DNA of 46,156 nt from Synergistaceae bacterium (GTDB lineage Bacteria; Synergistota; Synergistia; Synergistales; Aminobacteriaceae): assembly GCA_031277095.1 (NCBI GenBank), contig JAISLU010000021.1:1-46156 (forward strand), in the 5' to 3' direction. Shown piece after piece: positions 40,923 to 46,156 of this stretch (positions are counted from its first letter, which is position 1; every line of letters starts with the position of its first letter). The position numbers and the translations under genes are program-made. Under the pieces are notes generated by a model. It was given only the letters and a program-made list of their open reading frames with translations. It was not told the origin of the DNA and did not search any database.

Positions 40923-42100
40923 TTTATGATCCCCATTTCTTTACCGACCTTCGCGAAGACCTCGACGCCCTTTTTCAGGTCTTCCCTGGAGTGGGCGGCG
41001 CTGACCATGGCCCGAATGCGGGCCGTGCCCTTGGGCACTGTGGGGAACACGATGGCGGTAGCGAACACGCCGTTCTCGAAAAGACGGGCGCTGAAGTCTT
41101 TGGCGGCCTGGGCATCGCCGATGATGACGGGGGTGATGGGCGTCTCGCTCCTGCCCACGTCGAAACCGCGGGCCTTCAGCTCGGCCTTCAGGAAGTCGCC
41201 GTTGCTCCACAGCTTCTTCACCGCCTCGTCGCTCTCCTCCATGATCTCCACCGCCGCCAGGTTGGCCGCAACGTCGGGGACGGTGAGGGCGCTGCTGAAG
41301 AGGTTCGTTCGGGCTTTCTGGCGCAAAAATTCAACCAAGGTCTCGCTGCCGGCGACGATGCCCCCCATGACGCCGAAGGCCTTGGACATGGTGCCGATCT
41401 CCACGTCGACCTTGCCGTGGAGCCCGAAGTGGTCCACAATACCGCGCCCGCCCTTGCCCAAGACGCCCTCGCCGTGAGCGTCGTCCACGGCCACCATGAC
41501 CCCGAACTCCTCCGCGATCTCCACGATCTCCGGCAGGCGGGCGACGTCGCCGTCCATGGAGAACACTCCGTCGGTGATGAGCAGCTTCTTCCCCGGCCCG
41601 GCGTTAGCCTTGAGCTTGGCCCTGAGGTCGTTCATATCGGAATGCTCGTACCGGACCACCTTCCCCTTGGAGAGGCGGCTGGCGTCGATGATGGATGCGT
41701 GGTTCAAGGAGTCGCTGAAAATCAGGTCTCCCTCGTCCGTGAGGGTAGGGATGACCGCCAGGTTGGCGCAAAATCCTGATTGGAAGGTGACCGCGGCCTC
41801 GGCTCCCTTGAATTTCGCGAGTCTTTTTTCCAGCTCCAGGTGGAGATCCATAGTGCCGGCAATGGTGCGCACCGCGCCGGGCCCCACGCCGTACCGGTCG
41901 ATCATCTCCTTCGCTTTTTTGCACACCCGCGGGTCGTTCGCGAAGCCAAGGTAATTGTTGGAACACAGATTCAGGTAGCTCTTACCCCCGATCTTCACCA
42001 TAGCGCCCTGAGGGCTCTCCAGCGTGCGGATATTGCCGTAAAGACCCTCCCGCTTCATTCGGTCCAGTTCTTCGCGCATGAACGTCATTGGAACAGTCAT
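40919..42100 (-). CDS. kbl: 2-amino-3-ketobutyrate CoA ligase (glycine C-acetyltransferase)
   Basis: A 393-residue PLP enzyme of the alpha-oxoamine synthase family. It has [71 protein letters not shown] and the PLP lysine in [11 protein letters not shown]. The ATG at 42100 follows GGGGGA by seven bases. It is first in a two-gene kbl-tdh operon. The assignment over related KAPA synthase rests on the tdh partner and on overall match. Confidence 0.94.
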   Translation of the reverse strand: MTVPMTFMREELDRMKREGLYGNIRTLESPQGAMVKIGGKSYLNLCSNNYLGFANDPRVCKKAKEMIDRYGVGPGAVRTIAGTMDLHLELEKRLAKFKGAEAAVTFQSGFCANLAVIPTLTDEGDLIFSDSLNHASIIDASRLSKGKVVRYEHSDMNDLRAKLKANAGPGKKLLITDGVFSMDGDVARLPEIVEIAEEFGVMVAVDDAHGEGVLGKGGRGIVDHFGLHGKVDVEIGTMSKAFGVMGGIVAGSETLVEFLRQKARTNLFSSALTVPDVAANLAAVEIMEESDEAVKKLWSNGDFLKAELKARGFDVGRSETPITPVIIGDAQAAKDFSARLFENGVFATAIVFPTVPKGTARIRAMVSAAHSREDLKKGVEVFAKVGKEMGIIK

Positions 42101-42221
42101 AAATATTCCCCCTAAGTTCAATATAGATTAAGCTTCGCACAGAATAATATAGAAGAACAAGCAAATTACCGTGAGAAATATTGCGGGAATACATGGTTGT
42201 TGCGGAAATACGCAATACATG

Positions 42222-42277
42222 GAAAATTACGCCCCCACTCCTTTGGCCCTGAGGGCCGCCGGTCAGTGGGCGCTGAA
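42222..42277 (-). terminator. Possible terminator overlapping the nikO stop
   Basis: On the minus strand a CGCCCACT/AGTGGGGGCG stem with a bulge encloses GGCCCT/AGGGCC, followed by TAATTTTCC. It overlaps the end of nikO. It is only a candidate because the stem is imperfect. Confidence 0.4.
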
Positions 42278-43009
42278 GCGAGGGGGGAGTTCCAGTCCGT
42301 TTTCGAGCAGAAGGGATTCGTTTTGCAGCAGGCCGGGTAGTTCGCCCTCGGCCGCGATCTTCCCCTGGTTCATGACCAGGGCGCGGGTACACACGTCCAG
42401 CGCCATATCCAGGTCGTGGGTGGCCAGGATCATGGGGCGGTCCAGCGCTTTCAGGATCTCGATCACCCGCCGGCGCGCCCGGGGGTCCAACCCGGAAGAG
42501 GGCTCGTCCAGCGCCACAATCTCCGGCTGCATCGCCAAAATGCCCGCCAGAGCCACGACGCGTTTCTCCCCTCCCGACAACCGATGGGGCAGACGGGAGG
42601 CCAAGTGAGGGGCGGAGAGGGTCTCCAGCACGGCGAGAGCCCGCCGGTGAGCCTGAGAAACCTCCATTCCCCGAGAAACCAGGCCGAAGGCCACGTCCTC
42701 CAGCACGTTCGGCATGAAAAGCTGATCGTCGGGATCCTGAAAAATCAGCCCCACAACCCTTCTGAGGCGCTCCAGGTCGGAGCCCACCGACCGGCCGGAA
42801 AGAAGGATATCGCCCGTCCCGCCAAGGGGAATGCACCCGGCCAAGTGGGTCAGCAACGTGGATTTCCCCGAGCCGTTGGCGCCCACCAAGGCCAGCTTCT
42901 CGCCCTCCAGCAGGGAAAAATCGACGCCGTTCAAGGCCGCCGCTCCGTCGGGATAGCGGTAGCACAGATTCTTCACCTGGATTAAAGCCCGATTCAGGGG
43001 TCGATTCAT
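42263..43009 (-). CDS. nikO: Nickel ECF-type transporter ATPase NikO
   Basis: A 248-residue ABC ATPase of the CbiO/NikO type. Walker A is GANGSGKST, the Q-loop is GLIFQDPDDQLF (typical of ECF transporters), the signature is LSGGEKR, Walker B is IVALDEPSSGLD and the switch His is in THDLD. It powers metal uptake through NikQ and NikM. The ATG at 43009 overlaps the nikQ stop by 4 bases. Cobalt is an alternative substrate, but the NikK and NikL accessory genes point to nickel. Confidence 0.92.
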   Translation of the reverse strand: MNRPLNRALIQVKNLCYRYPDGAAALNGVDFSLLEGEKLALVGANGSGKSTLLTHLAGCIPLGGTGDILLSGRSVGSDLERLRRVVGLIFQDPDDQLFMPNVLEDVAFGLVSRGMEVSQAHRRALAVLETLSAPHLASRLPHRLSGGEKRVVALAGILAMQPEIVALDEPSSGLDPRARRRVIEILKALDRPMILATHDLDMALDVCTRALVMNQGKIAAEGELPGLLQNESLLLENGLELPPRFSAH

Positions 43010-43692
43010 AAGGACACGGCGACCACCGCGGCGGCGTTCGCCGCGAAGAAGGCGCACAACAGCGTGTCCTGGAAGCGCCAGTTCAGGGGGCGGCATTGGG
43101 AAAACCCTTTCATTCCGCCCCGGCAGTTCAAGGCCAGCATCGACCGCTCCGCTCTGTCGGAGCTGTGGATCAAGGTCGTTCCCAACATGCAGGCAAACGC
43201 GGCGTACAGAGGTTTCCCCCTCAGCCCGGGGGCCCGGAGGCGAATCGCCCGGGTCATGGTACCCAGGCGGTCCCGCAGCAAAAACACGTACCGCGCCGTG
43301 AGCAGCAACAGCACCCGCATTTTCTCGGAAACCCGGCACCAGATCAACACGCTGTCGATCTGCTCTATTCCCAGCTCCGCGACCATGCGGATCAACGTTA
43401 CGGAGATCAGGTTCAGCTTGCAGGTGACGAGAAAGGCCAGCTCCAGCCCAGCGAGCCAACCGGAGGGCGCAGTGAGGGGCAGCACGAGCCAGACGGCAAT
43501 CGTGAGGGCGTTGACGTGAAGCAGGTTTTTGATCAGGTCTTTCGAGCCTTTTGCGAAAAACAGCACGACAGGCACGGCGCAGCCCGTCAGCAGCCCCGGC
43601 AGAGACCGTGCCGCAGCCAGGGCCCCCGCCAAAAGCAGGGCGCACAGCACACGGCATCGGGGATCGAAAACGTCTATTCTCAGTATCCGCAA
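43006..43692 (-). CDS. nikQ: Nickel ECF-type transporter transmembrane protein NikQ
   Basis: A 228-residue CbiQ/EcfT-family coupling protein with about five hydrophobic segments. The cytoplasmic coupling motifs are RYVFLLRDRLGTMTRAIRLRA and SDRAERSMLALNCRGG, which carry the conserved Ala-Arg-Gly type helices that dock on the ATPase. The start is a TTG at 43692 with GAGG 11 bases upstream; no ATG is available. An 89 bp spacer with 15 bp tandem repeats separates it from nikM. Confidence 0.88.
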   Translation of the reverse strand: MRILRIDVFDPRCRVLCALLLAGALAAARSLPGLLTGCAVPVVLFFAKGSKDLIKNLLHVNALTIAVWLVLPLTAPSGWLAGLELAFLVTCKLNLISVTLIRMVAELGIEQIDSVLIWCRVSEKMRVLLLLTARYVFLLRDRLGTMTRAIRLRAPGLRGKPLYAAFACMLGTTLIHSSDRAERSMLALNCRGGMKGFSQCRPLNWRFQDTLLCAFFAANAAAVVAVSL

Positions 43693-43745
43693 ATTCTCAA
43701 GTACCTCTCAGTTCAATTTAAAGCTAAGCAATTCATTTTAAATCA

Positions 43746-43775
43746 ATGCAATTCAATTCAATGCAATTCAATTCA
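43746..43775. repeat. Two perfect 15 bp tandem repeats between nikM and nikQ
   Basis: ATGCAATTCAATTCA occurs at 43746-43760 and 43761-43775, flanked by further CAATTCA-like fragments (43728-43798). Confidence 0.85.
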
Positions 43776-43781
43776 AAGCAA

Positions 43782-44366
43782 TCAATTCAAAATATCCGGG
43801 GCGGCTTTCTTGAGAAATCCTGCCATAAAGAACGTAACTGCGCCCTCCACCAGCGCCAGGGGCAAATGAGCCGCGAAGACGACTTTGGCGGCCCCGGCCA
43901 TCTCGGGGTCGGAAAGGCTCAGGGCCGTCCCCACTCCCAAGGCCCCCAGCATGATCGCCAGGAAGCCCGCGGCGAAGGATGAGGCAGCATTCCCCCGGCG
44001 GACCCGGGAGGAGAACAACAGGTAAACGATGAGACCGGGAAGGGCCATGTTCACCGTGTTGACCCCCAGCACCAGAAGCCCGCCGAACTGCAGCAGCACC
44101 GTCTGCAGCAGGAGCGCCACCAGCACGGCGGGGAAAACGCTCCACCCCAGGACGAGGCCCATAGGGGCCAGCAGGGATAGATGGGTCGAGCTGGGCCCGA
44201 TGGGAACGTTGATCAACGAGGCCAGGAAAAACACGGAAGAAAACACGGCCACTCGGACGATCTTGTCGGGGTCCAGTTTTTTCAGCCCGATGGCCGTCCC
44301 CACGCCCGCGGCAACCCATCCCGCAGCCAACACCTGCGGCGACAAAAAACCTTCGCTGATGTGCAT
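43782..44366 (-). CDS. nikM: Nickel ECF-type transporter substrate-binding membrane protein NikM
   Basis: A 194-residue CbiM/NikM protein. The mature N-terminus MHISEGFLSP carries the His2 metal ligand that must be at position 2, so the ATG at 44366 is certain. PIGPSSTHLSLLAPMGLVLG contains the conserved His region, and several hydrophobic helices follow, ending AGFLKKAAPDILN. It starts 1 bp after nikL. NikM captures Ni2+ and passes it through the NikQ/NikO module. Confidence 0.94.
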   Translation of the reverse strand: MHISEGFLSPQVLAAGWVAAGVGTAIGLKKLDPDKIVRVAVFSSVFFLASLINVPIGPSSTHLSLLAPMGLVLGWSVFPAVLVALLLQTVLLQFGGLLVLGVNTVNMALPGLIVYLLFSSRVRRGNAASSFAAGFLAIMLGALGVGTALSLSDPEMAGAAKVVFAAHLPLALVEGAVTFFMAGFLKKAAPDILN

Positions 44367-44367
44367 C

Positions 44368-44949
44368 TCAGCTTCCCCCGCCTTTTCTGCGCCGCGCCAA
44401 AGACGTGAAGGCGGCGATGTTGAAAAGCAGGCTGACACCCAACACAGACCGTAGAACCAAGTCCATTCCCCCCGGTATAGCCGTTTTTTCTATTATCGTT
44501 GTGTTGGCTGTGGCAGATCCAGCGGCGACTTTTTCGGCGGCTTTCTCCGAATCGTCCAAAAACTCCCGAGCGACTTGGATTTTCGCCTCCGCCAGGTGCC
44601 CTTCCTCATCTTTGACAACGACGCGCCACTGTCCGGCGGCGTTGGGAGTGAAGGCGAAACGGCCGTCTTCGTCGGTGCGTCCAGACTGGAAGGCGAACTT
44701 CTCGTCTCTGGGCGAAAAGACCTTCGCCTCCCGGTAGCTCATAGCCTCGCCGGTGGAGTAGGAAAATTCGAGGGATATCGGTTTTTTGTCCGACTGCCTG
44801 TACCCTGTGCCGTGTGCCCAGGCGGCTTTCGACTCGACAAAGGGACCGGCCGCCGAGATCAGCTCCATCGCCAGCCCGATGATCAGACCGAACACGGCCC
44901 CCGCGACTCCCAAGGGCGACGATATTTTCTTTCGTTCGTTATTTTTCAC
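44368..44949 (-). CDS. nikL: Nickel transporter accessory protein NikL
   Basis: A 193-residue membrane-tethered protein with an N-terminal helix (GVAGAVFGLIIGLAMELI), an extracytoplasmic Ig-like domain, a charged linker and a C-terminal helix (MDLVLRSVLGVSLLFNIAAFT). The domain contains AHGTGYR, LEFSYSTGEAMSYREAKVFSP and GRTDEDGRFAFTPNAAGQWRV. This arrangement, immediately before nikM, fits NikL of NikKLMQO systems. The start is GTG at 44949 with a weak ribosome site. Sequence conservation is modest, so context carries weight. Confidence 0.8.
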   Translation of the reverse strand: MKNNERKKISSPLGVAGAVFGLIIGLAMELISAAGPFVESKAAWAHGTGYRQSDKKPISLEFSYSTGEAMSYREAKVFSPRDEKFAFQSGRTDEDGRFAFTPNAAGQWRVVVKDEEGHLAEAKIQVAREFLDDSEKAAEKVAAGSATANTTIIEKTAIPGGMDLVLRSVLGVSLLFNIAAFTSLARRRKGGGS

Positions 44950-45009
44950 TTATTCTTCGCTTTTTTCGCTTATTTTTTGCTTTTTTGCCTATACCCGCAG
45001 TCTGCCGCT

Positions 45010-45798
45010 TTATTTCACCGCGAAGCTGAGAATGGAACGAATGTTGCGGACGTCGTACTCGCCCTCCACTCCCGGCTCTCCGTCTTTGGCGGCCCGCACC
45101 ATCCAGAACCCCGGCGCCGTGAGCTTGATCTTGGCGATGCCCTCGGAGTTGCTTTCCGTGTAGTAGGCGTAGGTATTCTGCAGTTCCGGCGCGAACCCGT
45201 CGTAGGTGGCCCAGACTGGCACCGACGCGGGCTGGCCTTTGTAAAGAATTTTCACCTGGAAATACTCTCCGACCTTCGCCTCCGCCGGGTTCGTAACCGG
45301 CACGATCTCCAGCTCCTGCCCCGTCACCGTCGCGAACTTGCCGTCCCCCTTCGCGGCGTTGACGATGGATTTGGCGAACTTGTCGGTCTTCGCGGCCCGG
45401 AGGACCTTCAGATTTTTCGCCTCGAGTTCTTTACGGCTTCCCGCCTGACTTCCCTCGTTGGTGGTACTCCAGACCTCCCCGCTCTTGTTGGCGAGGACCA
45501 GCACCGCTCCGTCGTCCTCGATTTTCACGCTGTAGTCGATGCGCAGCTCGGGCTCGTTCTCTTTGAGTTCCACCTTCTCCAGCTTGCCGTTGCGGAACAC
45601 GCCCGCCTCGATGAGGGCGATGTTCTCGACCTCTTCCTTCACGATGAATCGATGGGTAGACTGCAGCTCGATGGGCAGTGTCTCGCCCTTGCCCGCCTCC
45701 GTCTTCGAGGGCTTCACGATCAGCTCGTGGGCAAAAGAGACTGCCGCGCATCCGACCACCGCCACCAACAAAACACACAAAACAACAACTCGACGCAT
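45010..45798 (-). CDS. nikK: Exported DUF4198 nickel-uptake accessory protein NikK
   Basis: A 262-residue exported DUF4198 protein. A signal peptide (MRRVVVLCVLLVAVVGCAAVSFA) would leave His at the mature N-terminus (AHELIVKPS), typical of the family; VVGC also resembles a lipobox, so a lipoprotein is possible. FKVKILYKG-like strands (YFQVKILYKGQPASVPVWATYDG) and APGFWMVRAAKDGEPG near the end are characteristic. The ATG at 45798 follows GAGGAG. It is first in the nikKLMQO operon, 60 bp before nikL. It is likely to bind or hand over nickel outside the membrane. Confidence 0.88.
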   Translation of the reverse strand: MRRVVVLCVLLVAVVGCAAVSFAHELIVKPSKTEAGKGETLPIELQSTHRFIVKEEVENIALIEAGVFRNGKLEKVELKENEPELRIDYSVKIEDDGAVLVLANKSGEVWSTTNEGSQAGSRKELEAKNLKVLRAAKTDKFAKSIVNAAKGDGKFATVTGQELEIVPVTNPAEAKVGEYFQVKILYKGQPASVPVWATYDGFAPELQNTYAYYTESNSEGIAKIKLTAPGFWMVRAAKDGEPGVEGEYDVRNIRSILSFAVK

Positions 45799-45949
45799 AA
45801 AACACACTCTCCTCAAAAGTGAATTTATTACGTCGAATATAATAGCACTTTATTTTAAAATCGTGTTACTCGTAAAAGAACGAGAGGCCGAACGCGTCTT
45901 GGGAAAGTCATGAAAATAAAGGGTTTGAATCATCTATATGAAAGTTAAA

Positions 45950-46006
45950 ACTCGAGACAAATAAAAGCTTGGCGGGTAAAACCCAATCGAGTTTTATCCG
46001 CCAAGC
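45950..46006 (-). terminator. Strong terminator for a gene at the right window edge
   Basis: A 16 bp stem with one G-U pair (GCTTGGCGGGTAAAAC at 45967-45982 against GTTTTATCCGCCAAGC at 45991-46006, 8-base loop). On the minus strand it is followed by TTTTATTTG. It would end a transcript coming from the right; nikK transcription starts beyond it. Confidence 0.75.
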
Positions 46007-46140
46007 GCACGGTGTACCTTGTTGCCGGGATACAGGTAGACTTCGTGTAAAGAAAGGTCCTCCGTATCCCGGCGCTTATGTGACTTTTTGCTGCAAATGA
46101 TTAATCCTAAAATGGAGAAACTTTTAGCACTACACTTCAT
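45994..46140 (-). CDS. Possible 48-residue ORF of unknown function
   Basis: ATG at 46140 to TAA at 45996-45994, reading MKCSAKSFSILGLIICSKKS, then HKRRDTEDLSLHEVYLYPGN and KVHRALGG. Its stop falls inside the strong terminator hairpin, as expected for a real 3' gene end, and an in-frame stop lies four codons upstream of the ATG. No good ribosome site is visible and the protein is not recognised. It may instead be the tail of a degraded gene. A 10 bp inverted repeat (46024-46033/46064-46073) lies within it. Confidence 0.3.
   Translation of the reverse strand: MKCSAKSFSILGLIICSKKSHKRRDTEDLSLHEVYLYPGNKVHRALGG
46024..46073. other. 10 bp perfect inverted repeat
   Basis: GCCGGGATAC (46024-46033) and GTATCCCGGC (46064-46073) form a perfect stem with a 30-base loop, next to the terminator at the window edge. 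It may be part of a structured RNA or a repeat; it did not match an RNA family I know. Confidence 0.45.
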
Positions 46141-46156
46141 TTCAGTCTTTTAATTG

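Noticed and set aside
45799-45960. Nickel-responsive operator or metal riboswitch before nikK
   Set aside because: Neither a GTATGA-type NikR inverted repeat nor a riboswitch-like fold was found; only an AT-rich stretch with TATTAT is visible.
1-46156. tRNA or rRNA genes
   Set aside because: No cloverleaf-like or rRNA-conserved stretches were noticed by eye in the spacers, although a covariance search was not possible.

Overview
The window looks like a chromosomal segment of an anaerobic bacterium, most likely a member of the Synergistota (Synergistetes). The clearest taxonomic marker is the protein at 11738-13408. It ends in a Gly-rich/Cys, hydrophobic helix, Arg-Arg tail that matches the Synergist-CTERM sorting signal. 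A complete 14-subunit Mbh-type [NiFe] hydrogenase operon, a nickel ECF transporter and the threonine-to-glycine pathway fit an amino-acid-fermenting, H2-evolving lifestyle. The taxonomic call is inference from these features, not from a marker-gene comparison.

Layout: (1) 1-804, minus: start of a LeuC-type dehydratase large subunit (runs off the window) and its small subunit, behind a near-consensus promoter whose -35 abuts a ~165 bp terminal-inverted-repeat element (906-1072). (2) 1403-6882, minus: five overlapping or closely spaced genes for a membrane-anchored coiled-coil protein, a ClpB-like AAA+ ATPase with a degenerate N-terminal half, a small NrdG/PflA-like radical SAM protein, a zinc-ribbon/FHA protein and a PP2C phosphatase. 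I do not recognise this set as a named system, and it is my best candidate for something undescribed. A methyl-accepting chemotaxis protein lies just upstream (6920-9025). (3) 9573-9848: HU. (4) 10050-13408: a divergent pair of surface proteins (GLUG-repeat; beta-helix/Ig-like with Synergist-CTERM). (5) 13467-15947: hybrid sensor kinase. (6) 16137-24401, minus: mbhABCDEFGHIJKLMN, in the gene order of archaeal Mbh, with a strong terminator. (7) 24617-26842, minus: GspF, GspG and GspH-like type II secretion genes. (8) 27050-31032, minus: MoxR ATPase, DUF58 protein and TgpA-type transglutaminase. (9) 31258-32057: minimal tyrosine recombinase plus a 57-residue small ORF. (10) 32174-33670, minus: oligopeptide-type solute-binding protein. 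(11) 34237-37559: gatCAB, followed by a terminator. (12) 37717-39804: EF-G paralogue, followed by a terminator. (13) 39981-42100, minus: kbl-tdh. (14) 42263-45798, minus: nickel transporter nikKLMQO. (15) Right edge: strong inverted repeats and a possible small ORF.

How the parts connect: the Mbh complex would oxidise reduced ferredoxin to H2 while pumping ions, and the Nik transporter would supply its nickel. kbl-tdh would turn threonine into glycine and acetyl-CoA. GatCAB is needed for correct Gln-tRNA and/or Asn-tRNA. No hydrogenase maturation genes, rRNA, tRNA or CRISPR array were seen.

A recurring oddity runs through the whole window. At least 17 loci carry two to five tandem copies of an 11-18 bp unit, nearly always in spacers, at operon junctions or at the extreme ends of genes. 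In one case the repeat lies in frame inside gatB.
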